Shown here: positions 1-8,582 of the stretch, piece by piece | Position numbering within the stretch: the first letter of the stretch is position 1 | Layout: every line of letters begins with the position of its first letter | NCBI GenBank assembly: GCA_016785015.1 | Contig: JADHTJ010000022.1 | Location: 1-43,902, forward strand | Origin: Anaerolineales bacterium | GTDB lineage: Bacteria > Chloroflexota > Anaerolineae > Anaerolineales > UBA11858 | DNA length: 43,902 nt | Reading direction: 5' to 3' | Program-made: the position numbers and the translations under genes | Notes under the pieces: model-generated | Told to the model about the DNA's origin: nothing | Database searches by the model: none | Seen by the model: the letters and a program-made list of their open reading frames with translations, nothing else

Positions 1-483
1 GAACCTGCTGGCCGTGAGTATTTGGTCAAGCAAGGTGTGTCCACAGATGTTGTAGAGCAACTTGATTTGCTGGGTTTCTCTGGAATCTCCAATGTGCTTT
101 CGGCGGTCAAAGCAGCCAAGTATTACGAGATGGATGAAAACGATATCATGTTCACCGTACTGACGGACTCGATGGAGCTTTACCAGAGTCGTCTGGAAGA
201 GATGCACGAAGAATTTGGCGCATACGCTGAGACAGATGCTGCCGCCGACTTTGCTCGCTGGCTGCAAGGTGAATCTACGGACAACCTGCTTGAACTGCGC
301 TACGAAGATCGTCGTCGGGTGCATCAGCTCAAATACTTCACCTGGGTTGAACAGCAGGGTCGCACGTATGAAGAGATCCAAGAACAGTGGTACGGACGCG
401 ACTATTGGACCGACTTCCAAAAGCAAATCCCTGAGATGGATGAACTAATTGAAAAATTCAACCAGAAGGTTGGGTTAGGCTAA
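1..483 (+). CDS. PLP-dependent enzyme (cysteine/threonine synthase-like beta family), C-terminal part
   Basis: The gene is cut by the window edge: the frame is open from base 1, so only the last ~160 residues are visible and the TTG at 22 should not be read as its start. The visible part ends with a long charged helical tail (two EEL/EEM-rich helices, then WYGRDYWTDF and a final helix). The stretch LLGFSGISNVLSAVKAAKYY followed by an acidic DEND and a TVLTDS strand resembles the C-terminal region of fold-type II PLP proteins annotated as 'pyridoxal-5-phosphate-dependent protein beta subunit' or cysteine synthase-like. The PLP lysine lies outside the window. The substrate cannot be told from this fragment. 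The gene is followed by an 11-bp hairpin at 513-545. Assignment is from remembered family similarity only. Confidence 0.6.
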   Translation, partial: EPAGREYLVKQGVSTDVVEQLDLLGFSGISNVLSAVKAAKYYEMDENDIMFTVLTDSMELYQSRLEEMHEEFGAYAETDAAADFARWLQGESTDNLLELRYEDRRRVHQLKYFTWVEQQGRTYEEIQEQWYGRDYWTDFQKQIPEMDELIEKFNQKVGLG

Positions 484-512
484 ATCCCGAATAAAGTACT
501 TTCGGAATTGAC

Positions 513-545
513 TATCCTGATGCTATAATTAGTTGCATCAGGATA
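513..545 (+). promoter_or_regulatory. Perfect 11-bp hairpin with an extended -10 in its loop
   Basis: TATCCTGATGC (513-523) is the exact reverse complement of GCATCAGGATA (535-545), with an 11-nt loop. The left arm runs straight into TGC-TATAAT (521-529), an extended -10. The following bases are T-rich (TTTTA). It can serve as terminator of the upstream gene and/or promoter of the gene at 567. A TTGACT at 508 is only 10 nt from the -10, too close to be its -35. Confidence 0.45.
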
Positions 546-566
546 TTTTATGTTAATATATTGACC

Positions 567-1121
567 ATGAAATTACCAGGCCCGAACTCCTTGGTTCTTG
601 TCGCCTTCTTGCCATCCCCGTGTGATTTAGAAATGGCGCGCGTCTTGGGTTGGTACCGCATTCCACTGGCTACATCACCAAAAGTAATTGCAGTAGATTA
701 TCTGGCCTTTTACCAACCAGCGTCATTCAGAGAGCGCAAATGGTGCATTGAATATGTCGCTCCTGTCCTTGGTCATGAATTGACCACCCGAGGAGAATTG
801 CTTCGAAATCAACCAGATCACGCCAGGGCTGAAGAGCAATACTTCAAGATCCAGCTAGGCACATTAACTCCGCTGCCAAATCCAGTAGTTGCCAGAAAGT
901 GGAAACGAATCACATTCCTTTATACGACAGGTGAATACCTTTTGGGCGCTGAAACCGTCAATGATTTAGTTGTTCACTCTGAAGAAAGAAAATTGCTTTG
1001 GCGAGCATTAAGAGAGCGTGTTGGACATCATCAGCGTTACGATGTGCCGGATGTCGATGTACCGCCTGAAGTGCTGGCGTTGTTATTGGGGATAAAGGAA
1101 CTTAGTGGGGAGTATGACTAA
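567..1121 (+). CDS. Conserved protein of unknown function, 184 aa
   Basis: I do not recognise a named domain, although the sequence looks like a conserved protein family I associate with Chloroflexota. The ATG at 567 is preferred over the TTG at 561; neither has a good Shine-Dalgarno. An extended -10 lies at 521-529. The protein has no signal peptide or membrane segment. It is a mixed alpha/beta soluble protein rich in Arg and Glu. Apparent conserved stretches are DLEMARVLGWYRIPL, VDYLAFYQPA, IEYVAPVLGHELTTRGELL and the RITFLYTTGEYLL segment. The Asp/Glu/His-rich N-terminal half could suggest a nuclease-like fold, but no catalytic motif can be named, so no function is assigned. It stands alone between the PLP gene and the four-helix-bundle element. 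Confidence 0.7.
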   Translation: MKLPGPNSLVLVAFLPSPCDLEMARVLGWYRIPLATSPKVIAVDYLAFYQPASFRERKWCIEYVAPVLGHELTTRGELLRNQPDHARAEEQYFKIQLGTLTPLPNPVVARKWKRITFLYTTGEYLLGAETVNDLVVHSEERKLLWRALRERVGHHQRYDVPDVDVPPEVLALLLGIKELSGEYD

Positions 1122-1124
1122 AAT

Positions 1125-1676
1125 GGGCAGATGTAATAGAGGGGCCAGGGGGGTCAGAGGAGTTAGAGGGGTCAGAGGAGTCAGAGGCACAAATGAATCA
1201 AAGGGTTTGGTAGCGATGTTTTGTAGTTGAGAGTGAAAGATTAGGATGGTAGCAATATGAAGGAACGCGCTGAAAAAGGATTTCGCAAGTTAATAGTGTG
1301 GCAGCGGGCCCACAAATTAACATTGCTTGTTTACAAGCTGTCGGAGAGTTTCCCAAAACATGAAATGTATGGTTTGACCTCACAGCTCAGACGAGCAGCG
1401 GCATCCGTTCCGGCAAACATAGCTGAAGGGTATGCGTTGGGGAGCAGTGCTCAATACCTGCGTCACCTGCGAATTGCACGAGGATCATTAAGCGAAGTGG
1501 AGTATTTCTTATTTTTGACAAGAGATTTAGAATACATATCGCAGGGCGACTATCCTGATGCTGAAAACCATCGTGCTGAAGTTGGTTTCTTGCTCTGGCG
1601 TTTGATTGACTCCATCGAAAAAAAGAAGTAACCTCTAATTCCTCTGACACTTTTGACCCATTTGATACATCTGCAC
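1125..1676 (+). mobile_element. Four-helix-bundle (IVS-like) element bounded by ~45-bp inverted repeats
   Basis: The 45 bases at 1125-1169 and the reverse complement of 1632-1676 agree at about 35 positions. They include GCAGATGTA at the outer end and TCAGAGGA-TTAGAGG at the inner end. The left arm contains an 18-bp unit repeated twice (GGGGTCAGAGGAGTTAGA and its variant with GTCAGA). Beyond the right arm there is a CCTTTGAAA-type tandem run (1676-1700). Only the four-helix-bundle gene lies between the arms, so its transcript would fold into one long terminal stem. That is the organisation of 23S rRNA intervening sequences, but here it is intergenic. Mobility is inferred, not shown. Confidence 0.5.
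1257..1631 (+). CDS. Four-helix bundle protein (23S rRNA IVS / S23 family), 124 aa
   Basis: The protein matches the four-helix-bundle family found in 23S rRNA intervening sequences and, as Avd/bAvd relatives, in diversity-generating retroelements. Typical features are F-R-K-L-I-V-W-Q-R-A at the N-terminus, SFPKHEMYGLTSQLRRAAAS, the VPANIAEGYALGS turn, and a C-terminal helix with ARGSLSEVEYFL. Length is normal for the family. The fold is all-alpha and expected to be a pentamer that binds nucleic acid; no enzymatic residues are present. The ATG at 1257 has a weak AGGATGG Shine-Dalgarno 7 nt upstream. The gene sits alone inside long imperfect inverted repeats. No reverse transcriptase or variable-repeat pair is in the window, so a retroelement role is not supported here. 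Confidence 0.88.
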   Translation: MKERAEKGFRKLIVWQRAHKLTLLVYKLSESFPKHEMYGLTSQLRRAAASVPANIAEGYALGSSAQYLRHLRIARGSLSEVEYFLFLTRDLEYISQGDYPDAENHRAEVGFLLWRLIDSIEKKK

Positions 1677-1731
1677 CTTTGAAACCTTTGAAACCTTTGG
1701 AACTTTTGATCCCTGTAAGTAGGAGCATCCC

Positions 1732-3153
1732 ATGCCCACTTCCATCCTCATAAAATCTGGAAATCTTGTAACCGCTACTGAATCCTATACGGCTGACATT
1801 CTCATTCAAGACGAAAAGATCATCAAGATTGCGCCAAATTTATATGCCCAAGATGCAGAGATTATCGACGCTACTGGAAAAGTAGTTATGCCAGGTGGCA
1901 TTGACCCTCACGTCCATCTGGCACTGCCTATGTTCGATACCATCTCATCGGACGATCATTATACCGGTCACAAAGCAGCCGCTTTTGGTGGGACGACAAC
2001 TGTGATGGATTTTGTTGTTCAGGAGCCTCAGGGATTCGCACACTCTGTAGATCTCTGGCGGCGCAAGGCTGAGATCGCAGCCGTGGATTATGGCTTTCAT
2101 ATGAACCTGACCCATTTTGATAAACAGGTAGCCAAAGAATTACCGGCTCTCTTGGAGATGGGCATCACAACCTTGAAGGTATTTACAGCCTATAACGGAC
2201 GTTTGCGGCTCGCTGATGGCGACATTTACCAAGCGATGCGTATAGCCAAAAAACTAGGCATGTTGACCATGTTGCACGCTGAAAATGGCGATGTGATCGA
2301 TGTTCTCGTTGACGAAGCATTAGCTGCTGGTCATACATCCCCAGAGTGGCATGCTCGCACACGACCCGCTTGGGGCGCGGTAGAAGCAGCTATGAGAGGT
2401 TTTTCTCTCGCCGCCGAGACGGGAGCGCCGTTATACCTCGTTCATATGAACGTCGCTGGCGAAGTGGATATGCTGCAATATGCCCGGCAAAAGGGAATAC
2501 CAGTTATGGGTGAAGCTTGCCCTCAATACCTGTTCTTCACCGAAGATGATTTGCGCCGCCCGGATGGCGCAAAATGGATTTGCTCCCCACCCATGCGCAC
2601 CCAGGCTGACAATGATCGCTTGTGGGAAGGTTTGGCAGATGACATCATCCAGGTGATGGGCACCGATCATTGCCCATTCTTCTTTGATGGCACAACGGCG
2701 ATTAGGTATGAAGGGGAAGAAATTATTATTCCTGGAAAAGAACTCGGAACCGATGATTTCACAAAAATCCCCAATGGATTGCCTGGAGTTCAGGATCGTA
2801 TGCCCATCTTGTGGACCGAAGGAGTTGCCAAAGGTCGAATTACGCCAAATCAATTTGTTGCCATGATGAGCACCAACCCAGCCAAAATCTTTGGGCTTTA
2901 TCCGAAAAAGGGCGCTTTGCTTCCTGGTTCGGACGCCGACATTGTCATATGGAATTCTGATGTGAAGGTAAATTATGGAATAAAACGATCACATCAACGA
3001 ACAGATTACAGCCTATACGAGGGTTGGGCGCTTACCGGATACCCAGAAAAAGTTTATTTGCGTGGGAAACTTATTGTCGATGGCGAAGAATGGTACGGCG
3101 CGCCGGGGATGGGTGAATATTTACACCGAACGCCAAATGGTGAAATTCTCTAA
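1732..3153 (+). CDS. hydA: Dihydropyrimidinase / D-hydantoinase
   Basis: A cyclic amidohydrolase that opens dihydropyrimidines or 5-substituted hydantoins to N-carbamoyl amino acids in the cytoplasm. The 473-residue length fits. Metal ligands are visible: His60 and His62 in GIDPHVHL, the carboxylated Lys149 in TTLKVFTAYNGR, His182 in LHAENGD, His238 in YLVHMN, and Asp312 in MGTDHCPF. The substrate-backbone motif NGLPGVQDRMPIL near the C-terminal third is also typical, as is the final GxPEKVYLRGKLIV strand. The start ATG follows AGTAGGAGC. No carbamoylase, transporter or reductive pyrimidine-pathway partner is adjacent, so pyrimidine catabolism cannot be separated from hydantoin use by context. 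The gene begins just outside the repeat-bounded four-helix element. Confidence 0.93.
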   Translation: MPTSILIKSGNLVTATESYTADILIQDEKIIKIAPNLYAQDAEIIDATGKVVMPGGIDPHVHLALPMFDTISSDDHYTGHKAAAFGGTTTVMDFVVQEPQGFAHSVDLWRRKAEIAAVDYGFHMNLTHFDKQVAKELPALLEMGITTLKVFTAYNGRLRLADGDIYQAMRIAKKLGMLTMLHAENGDVIDVLVDEALAAGHTSPEWHARTRPAWGAVEAAMRGFSLAAETGAPLYLVHMNVAGEVDMLQYARQKGIPVMGEACPQYLFFTEDDLRRPDGAKWICSPPMRTQADNDRLWEGLADDIIQVMGTDHCPFFFDGTTAIRYEGEEIIIPGKELGTDDFTKIPNGLPGVQDRMPILWTEGVAKGRITPNQFVAMMSTNPAKIFGLYPKKGALLPGSDADIVIWNSDVKVNYGIKRSHQRTDYSLYEGWALTGYPEKVYLRGKLIVDGEEWYGAPGMGEYLHRTPNGEIL

Positions 3154-3202
3154 ATACCGTTGAATAAACTAACAAGATATTAAGGGTATTCTTGCATGAA
3201 TT

Positions 3203-3211
3203 TGGTAAAAT
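3203..3211 (+). promoter_or_regulatory. Extended -10 (TGG-TAAAAT) for the STAS-like gene
   Basis: TGG-TAAAAT stands 31 nt before the ATG at 3243, which has its own GAGGAG Shine-Dalgarno. No clear -35 is present. The extended -10 resembles those before 567, 8762, nusA and lexA. Confidence 0.4.
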
Positions 3212-3242
3212 CACTTCTATAGACTATTTGAGGAGACTCACA

Positions 3243-3668
3243 ATGACTGAAGCCAATCAAAAGCCTTTACATTTTACACCTGATCCCAATGCTGGATACA
3301 CAGTCACACGACGGCCAGATGGTGGCATGCATCTCACATTTACTGATGTCAATGAAAAAACCTTGGAACACTGGCGTGACTTTTCTGCGGAGCATTTACT
3401 AGGTTCTGATCGATTGACGCGCAATTTATACGATCTGCGTAACGTTGAGCGGTTATCAGAGCGTGCCATTAAAATAGCGGTTGAACTCAATAGTGATCCT
3501 TCGACCCGCAATATCCGCCTGGCAGTTGTTGTTGCAGACAAGAAAGTCCGCAAAGCGATTCAAGAAGTTGCCGATCTGACCCCTGCTGGCGGCGCTCGCA
3601 TGATGATCTTTGATGAAATTGACCAGGCCGAAGAGTGGCTGAATCGTCCCATTGAGCAAATGATATAA
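3243..3668 (+). CDS. STAS / SpoIIAA-like small protein, 141 aa
   Basis: The start at 3243 is chosen because GAGGAG lies 7 nt upstream; a longer reading from TTG 3192 would extend through the promoter. The protein is soluble and alternates strands and helices in the way of SpoIIAA-like (STAS-fold) proteins: a beta-rich N-terminal half (YTVTRRPDGGMHLTFT), a helix with EHWRDF, the strand LYDLRNVERLS, then helix-strand LAVVVAD and a final helix EIDQAEEWLN. The C-terminal 'strand + x-EEW-L' ending is common in this group. The exact role is unknown; related proteins are often anti-sigma antagonist-like or lipid-binding. No kinase or sigma partner is beside it, and a monocistronic unit is likely. 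Confidence 0.5.
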   Translation: MTEANQKPLHFTPDPNAGYTVTRRPDGGMHLTFTDVNEKTLEHWRDFSAEHLLGSDRLTRNLYDLRNVERLSERAIKIAVELNSDPSTRNIRLAVVVADKKVRKAIQEVADLTPAGGARMMIFDEIDQAEEWLNRPIEQMI

Positions 3669-3728
3669 GTTATTGATTCTTTTTAATGCCGCATTCAAAA
3701 TATTAGTGTAGGCATGCGTCAATTGAGG

Positions 3729-3800
3729 GTGCCCAAACGAGCAATGTGGGCATCCTTGCGTTACAAAAGAATATTTTGTAACGCTAAATAAAGCGCAAGG
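3729..3800 (+). promoter_or_regulatory. Nested palindromic leader of aconitase covering its Shine-Dalgarno
   Basis: Three stems are visible. GTGCCCA/TGGGCAT pairs 3729-3735 with 3747-3753 (one G-T). GCGTTACAAAA/TTTTGTAACGC is a perfect 11-bp palindrome (3758-3768 and 3774-3784) with a 5-nt spacer. CCTTGCG (3754-3760) can instead pair with CGCAAGG (3794-3800), which contains part of the AAGGAG Shine-Dalgarno of the aconitase ATG at 3808. The two pairings share GCG, so they exclude each other. The palindrome could also be a DNA operator. Confidence 0.5.
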
Positions 3801-3807
3801 AGTGTTT

Positions 3808-6513
3808 ATGAATAATGACTATTTCAACTCCAAAGATGTATTGAAAACTTCTCATGGAGATTATGTATTTTATCGGTTGGAAAAATTAGAAGATGATGGC
3901 CTAACGCAACTTGATCGCTTGCCATTTTCCATCAGAGTGATGTTGGAGTCGGTCTTACGGCAGTGCGACGGGGTGGCCATCACTAAGGCTGATGTAGTAA
4001 ATTTAGCAAGCTGGACTCCCAGCACTACCAAGCGTCCTGTGCTGCCTTTCCGCCCCGGACGAGTTGTGATGCAGGATTTCACCGGTGTTCCAGCGGTAGT
4101 TGACCTGGCTGCAATGCGTTCGGCGATGGCGCGCTTGGGTGGTGATCCTAAGAAAATAAATCCCCTGGTGGACGTGGATTTGGTGATCGATCACTCTGTT
4201 CAGGTGGATTTCTTTGGCGACTCAGACGCTTTACAACGTAATGCCGAACTGGAGTTCCAGCGCAATCGCGAACGTTATGAGTTCCTGCATTGGGGGCAGA
4301 AGGCCTTTGACAACTTCCGAGTTGTACCCCCTGCAACTGGGATAATCCACCAGGTAAATTTAGAATACCTCGCTGATGTCGTGCTGACTAAAGATGTTAA
4401 TGGCGAGCGAATCGCGTTCCCAGATTCCCTGGTCGGGACAGACTCTCACACCACGATGATCAATGGTTTGGGTGTAGTTGGGTGGGGAGTTGGTGGCATA
4501 GAAGCCGAGGCCGCCATTTTAGGCCAGCAAATCGATATGCTCACACCGGATGTGGTTGGATTTAATTTGTTTGGTCAAATGCAGGATGGTATTACAGCCA
4601 CGGATTTGGTTCTTCAAATTGTTCAAATGCTCCGTGAGAAAGGCGTGGTCGGCAAGTTTGTGGAGTTCTACGGCCCAGGTTTGGACGTACTTTCCTTGCC
4701 TGATAGGGCAACGATTGCCAACATGGCACCTGAATATGGAGCCACTATGGGCTTCTTTCCTGTAGACGATGAAACTCTGCGTTACATGCGCCTGACTGGC
4801 CGCTCAGAAGAGGTCATCGAACGAGTAGATGTATATCTCAAAGAACAGCGTTTATTTCGTACATCTGATACACCCGATGCGGAATACACAGACACTTTGG
4901 CATTAGATCTTGGTTCAGTTGAACCTAATATGGCTGGACCCACATTGCCTCATCATCGCGTACCTTTGAGTGAAATGAAGGAAACTTTTCAATCAGTTTT
5001 GCGGAAACCGGTTGCTGAGCACGGCTATGCCTTAGATGTAGGTGCAGTAAAAACAAAAATATCTATTGGTACAAATGGATCTATTGAAGAAATGGGCCAC
5101 GGCGCAGTAGTAATCGCTGCGATAACATCCTGTACAAACACATCTAATCCATCAGTAATGATTGGGGCGGGATTAGTCGCCAAAAAAGCCGTCGAGCGCG
5201 GGTTACAGGTCAAACCGTATGTAAAAACCAGTTTAGCACCCGGGTCTCGCGTTGTGACTGAATACTTGAGCCAATCAAAATTATTAGAGCCCTTAGCCGA
5301 GTTAGGCTTCAATGTGGTTGGTTTTGGCTGCACCACGTGTATTGGAAACTCTGGTCCTCTGTCTAGTGAAATCGTGCGCGGCATTAACGAAGCAGATTTG
5401 GTTGCTGCAGCGGTGCTTTCTGGAAACCGTAACTTTGAAGGCCGTATCAGCCCTCATGTGCGTGCCAATTATCTAGCATCACCTCCCTTGGTAGTAGCCT
5501 ATGCCTTGGCAGGTACGGTAAACATCGATATCAATAACGATCCTTTGGGAACAGGCAAAGATGGACAACCCGTCTATCTGCGAGATATCTGGCCAAGCTC
5601 TGATGAAATCACTGAAACAATCTCAAACAACGTCACCCCAGAGATGTTCAAACGTCAATATGCCAATGTCTTCGAAGGCAATGAAATCTGGAATCGGATC
5701 GAGGGTGGTGGTGGTGATGTTTATGGCTGGGATGAAGCATCAACGTATATTCAAGAGCCTCCCTTTTTCGTTGACCTGACACCTGAGATTCCTGACATCG
5801 AAGAAATCAAAGGAGCGCGTGTCCTAGCTCTGTTGGGCGATTCGATCACCACAGATCACATATCCCCTGCAGGAGCAATACCGCCCAATAGCGCCGCGGG
5901 AAAATACCTCATCGAGCGCGGAGTTAAATCCCGTGACTTCAACTCATTTGGCTCTCGTAGGGGCAATGACCGTGTGATGACGCGTGGTACATTCGGTAAT
6001 ATCCGCCTGAAGAATCAGTTGGTTCCAGGAACCGAGGGCAGCTTTACTATTCATATGCCTGGCGACGAAAAGATGAGTATCTTCGAAGCTTCGAATAAGT
6101 ATAAAGAAGCGGGAACTCCCCTGGTTGTCCTGGCTGGTACGCAGTATGGCACTGGCTCCAGCCGTGATTGGGCTGCGAAAGGGACATTTCTTTTGGGCGT
6201 CAAGGCGGTGATTGCGGCATCTTACGAACGCATTCACCGTTCGAATTTAGTGGGTATGGGTGTCTTGCCTTTGCAATTCAAAGAGGGTCAGAATGCTGAG
6301 AGTTTGGGTCTGAAAGGCCGAGAAACATTTGATATCATAGGTCTTAAAGATGCAATACAACCACAGAGCGAAGTAACAGTCCAAGCAACCAAAGAAGATG
6401 GCAGCCTAGTAGAATTCGTGGCAGTTGTACGGTTGGATACTGCCATCGAGGTGGAGTATTATCGCAACGGCGGTATTCTACACACAGTGCTGCGGAATAT
6501 GCTCACAGCATAA
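3808..6513 (+). CDS. acnA: Aconitate hydratase, AcnA/IRP type
   Basis: TCA-cycle aconitase interconverting citrate and isocitrate with a [4Fe-4S] cluster, cytoplasmic. It has 901 residues from the ATG at 3808 (AAGGAG 7 nt upstream; the in-frame GTG at 3802 overlaps that signal). The cluster cysteines are Cys442 in [10 protein letters not shown] and Cys508/Cys511 in [12 protein letters not shown], equivalent to E. coli AcnA 435/501/504. Other diagnostic blocks are [35 protein letters not shown] (start of the swivel domain), [20 protein letters not shown] and [16 protein letters not shown]. The linker and domain 4 are complete. The gene is monocistronic, with a strong terminator at 6531. Its leader carries nested palindromes that include the Shine-Dalgarno, so translational or operator control is plausible. 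Confidence 0.97.
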   Translation: MNNDYFNSKDVLKTSHGDYVFYRLEKLEDDGLTQLDRLPFSIRVMLESVLRQCDGVAITKADVVNLASWTPSTTKRPVLPFRPGRVVMQDFTGVPAVVDLAAMRSAMARLGGDPKKINPLVDVDLVIDHSVQVDFFGDSDALQRNAELEFQRNRERYEFLHWGQKAFDNFRVVPPATGIIHQVNLEYLADVVLTKDVNGERIAFPDSLVGTDSHTTMINGLGVVGWGVGGIEAEAAILGQQIDMLTPDVVGFNLFGQMQDGITATDLVLQIVQMLREKGVVGKFVEFYGPGLDVLSLPDRATIANMAPEYGATMGFFPVDDETLRYMRLTGRSEEVIERVDVYLKEQRLFRTSDTPDAEYTDTLALDLGSVEPNMAGPTLPHHRVPLSEMKETFQSVLRKPVAEHGYALDVGAVKTKISIGTNGSIEEMGHGAVVIAAITSCTNTSNPSVMIGAGLVAKKAVERGLQVKPYVKTSLAPGSRVVTEYLSQSKLLEPLAELGFNVVGFGCTTCIGNSGPLSSEIVRGINEADLVAAAVLSGNRNFEGRISPHVRANYLASPPLVVAYALAGTVNIDINNDPLGTGKDGQPVYLRDIWPSSDEITETISNNVTPEMFKRQYANVFEGNEIWNRIEGGGGDVYGWDEASTYIQEPPFFVDLTPEIPDIEEIKGARVLALLGDSITTDHISPAGAIPPNSAAGKYLIERGVKSRDFNSFGSRRGNDRVMTRGTFGNIRLKNQLVPGTEGSFTIHMPGDEKMSIFEASNKYKEAGTPLVVLAGTQYGTGSSRDWAAKGTFLLGVKAVIAASYERIHRSNLVGMGVLPLQFKEGQNAESLGLKGRETFDIIGLKDAIQPQSEVTVQATKEDGSLVEFVAVVRLDTAIEVEYYRNGGILHTVLRNMLTA

Positions 6514-6530
6514 ACTCTAATTTTCCCAAT

Positions 6531-6563
6531 AAAAAAATGCGTGGTCGATTCCACGCATTTTTT
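6531..6563 (+). terminator. Rho-independent terminator after aconitase
   Basis: AAAAAATGCGTGG and CCACGCATTTTTT are perfect complements around a TCGATT loop. The A and T tracts make it usable in both directions, although the next gene is on the same strand. Confidence 0.92.
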
Positions 6564-6624
6564 GTGCCACTTTCTTACATCCCTCTAACATTTTTGCGGT
6601 AAAACTTTAATAGTTAACTTACTA

Positions 6625-6660
6625 ACCAGGAATGGTAGATATCATTCCTGGTCAGTTTTT
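6625..6660 (+). promoter_or_regulatory. Terminator-like hairpin in the htpG leader
   Basis: ACCAGGAATG (6625-6634) pairs perfectly with CATTCCTGGT (6643-6652) around an 8-nt loop, followed by CAGTTTTT. It lies 33 nt before the htpG ATG. AACCAG (6624-6629) could alternatively pair with CTGGTT (6665-6670), just ahead of the TTTGGAGGA Shine-Dalgarno. A promoter upstream would make this an attenuator; one downstream seems unlikely given the spacing. It is not a CIRCE element. Confidence 0.45.
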
Positions 6661-6684
6661 GGAACTGGTTCTTTGGAGGAAAAT

Positions 6685-8544
6685 ATGACTGAAAACAAAC
6701 CCATCGCTTTCAAAGCAGAAATCAAGCAACTTCTCAATATCCTCATCCACTCCCTTTATACAGATCGCGAAATCTTCCTGCGTGAGCTTATCTCCAACGC
6801 TTCCGATGCGCTCACTCAGATGGATTTCCTCATGCTTACAGACCACAACGTGCTGGAACCGGATGCGGAGTTGGCCATCCGCTTGTCCGTTGACGAAGAT
6901 GAAAAAATTATTACTATCAGCGACTCTGGTATTGGTATGACTCGTGATGAGTTATCCACAAACCTAGGCACGATTGCTCAATCTGGCGCGCGCGCTTTTC
7001 TGGATGCTGCGGAGGAGGGTGTGGACCAACAACAGCTTACTGATGTAATCGGTCAGTTTGGCGTAGGGTTTTACTCTGTCTTCATGGTGGCTGAATGGGT
7101 ACGTGTAACCTCACGCTCATACAAACCGCGTGCCAAAGCAGCTTCATGGTATGCAACTGGGGGAGACACTTTCACTGTCGAGGCTGCCGAAAAGAAAGAT
7201 CGCGGCACAACCATACAGATCAAACTGAATGAAGATACTGAAGAATTTGCCAACGAGGGTCGACTAAGGGATATCATCAAAACACATTCAGATTATGTTC
7301 GCTTTCCCATATTTGTCGGTGATGCTGAAGAGCAAACCAACCGCCAGACAGCTATCTGGCGACAATCCTCGCGCGAAGTGCAGGATGATGAATACACCGA
7401 ATTCTATAAGCACCTTACCTTAGATTTCGAAGACCCTATCACCCGCGTCCATTTTGTTGCCGATGCACCCCTGCGAATCTTTTCTCTTCTTTATATTCCC
7501 TCGAAGCCAGAGCGAAATATGTTCTCATTGCGCAAAGAGGACGGCCTAAAACTTTATGCACGCAAGATCCTAATCCAGGAATACACTACTGATTTGCTTC
7601 CCCAACATTTCCGCTTCATTCAAGGCGTAGTCGACTCGGAAGATCTACCTCTCAACGTTTCGCGTGAGACAATTCAGGCCACCGCGCTGATGGCGCGCAT
7701 CAAGAAGATCCTCACGGGGCAAGTAACCAAGCAGCTTCAGGCCATGGCTGACAAAGAGCCAGAAAAATATGCCCAATTTTGGGCATCCTTTGGCCCCTTC
7801 ATCAAAGAGGGCATTGCTTCTCAGGAAACTGACCGTGAGAGCCTCTTCCCCTTTGTGCGTTTCCACACCACCATTCAACCCGAAAGTTGGGTTTCTTTGA
7901 GTGAATATGTCCAGCGCATGAAGGATGATCAAGACAAGATCTACTATATCCTTGGCGATGATGATCGCTCTGTGGCACGCAGCCCGCACCTGGATTATTT
8001 CCGCAAGCATGGCTACGAGGTGATCACTTTGACTGATCCAATGGATTCCTTCATGCTTATGGGATTGCGTGAATATGCGGATTATGAACTTCAGAATGTG
8101 GCCGCGCCCGACCTGGAACTCCCGGCGGCTGAGCAGACCCCTGAGGATGAACCTGTCCCCGAAGCGCTTCCCAAAAAAGACTTCGAGAAGATTGTCGAAC
8201 GTTTCAAGTGGCATCTAGGTGAGCGCGTTACCGATGTGCGCGCCACCGAGCGCCTCTCTGATTCTGTTGCCCGCCTCGTTGATCCTGAAGGCTCAATGGG
8301 GCAAGAGATGCAGCGAGTTTACCGTTTGGTAGACAGAGAATATGAAGTGCCCAAGAAAGTTCTTGAGCTTAATCCCAGCCATCCGATAGTGCTTAAGCTA
8401 CATGAAATCCCAGGGGAAGACGAGAGAAACGCCACAATTATCGAGCAAATCTATGAAAGCGCCCTGCTCATCGAGGGATTGCATCCTGATCCAGCCTCGA
8501 TGCTTCCTCGCATCCAAACGTTGATGGAAGCAGCGCTCAAGTAA
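6685..8544 (+). CDS. htpG: Molecular chaperone HtpG (Hsp90 family)
   Basis: Cytoplasmic ATP-dependent Hsp90 chaperone, 619 residues from the ATG at 6685 (TTTGGAGGA just upstream; the TTG at 6673 lies over that signal). The GHKL ATPase domain occupies roughly residues 1-215: the first helix, RELISNASDAL (Asn38), the nucleotide-binding SDSGIGMT (Asp80), GTIAQSGARAFL lid, GQFGVGFYSVFMVA and RGTTIQIKL. The middle domain follows, with IPSKPERNMF, YARKILI and the conserved LPLNVSRETIQ. The C-terminal dimerisation domain ends without MEEVD, as in bacteria. An acidic linker of about 20 residues (EQTPEDEPVPEALPKKD) separates middle and C-terminal parts. It appears to be a single-gene unit with a hairpin leader. 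No HrcA/CIRCE operator is visible. Confidence 0.97.
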   Translation: MTENKPIAFKAEIKQLLNILIHSLYTDREIFLRELISNASDALTQMDFLMLTDHNVLEPDAELAIRLSVDEDEKIITISDSGIGMTRDELSTNLGTIAQSGARAFLDAAEEGVDQQQLTDVIGQFGVGFYSVFMVAEWVRVTSRSYKPRAKAASWYATGGDTFTVEAAEKKDRGTTIQIKLNEDTEEFANEGRLRDIIKTHSDYVRFPIFVGDAEEQTNRQTAIWRQSSREVQDDEYTEFYKHLTLDFEDPITRVHFVADAPLRIFSLLYIPSKPERNMFSLRKEDGLKLYARKILIQEYTTDLLPQHFRFIQGVVDSEDLPLNVSRETIQATALMARIKKILTGQVTKQLQAMADKEPEKYAQFWASFGPFIKEGIASQETDRESLFPFVRFHTTIQPESWVSLSEYVQRMKDDQDKIYYILGDDDRSVARSPHLDYFRKHGYEVITLTDPMDSFMLMGLREYADYELQNVAAPDLELPAAEQTPEDEPVPEALPKKDFEKIVERFKWHLGERVTDVRATERLSDSVARLVDPEGSMGQEMQRVYRLVDREYEVPKKVLELNPSHPIVLKLHEIPGEDERNATIIEQIYESALLIEGLHPDPASMLPRIQTLMEAALK

Positions 8545-8582
8545 GCGTTTAGAAAAGAATAATAACCAATACACAATTTCCC

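Noticed and set aside
508-529. TTGACT-TATAAT promoter with both elements
   Set aside because: The spacer is 10 nt, too short; only the extended -10 is retained.
1257-1631. Diversity-generating retroelement accessory (Avd) gene
   Set aside because: No reverse transcriptase, template repeat or variable repeat is found nearby; the inverted-repeat flanks fit an IVS-type element better.
6600-6684. CIRCE/HrcA control of htpG
   Set aside because: The inverted repeat is ACCAGGAATG-N8-CATTCCTGGT, not TTAGCACTC-N9-GAGTGCTAA.
7645-8214. Long open frame antisense to htpG
   Set aside because: It lies wholly within the conserved htpG coding sequence, has no ribosome-binding site and no family resemblance; a shadow frame.
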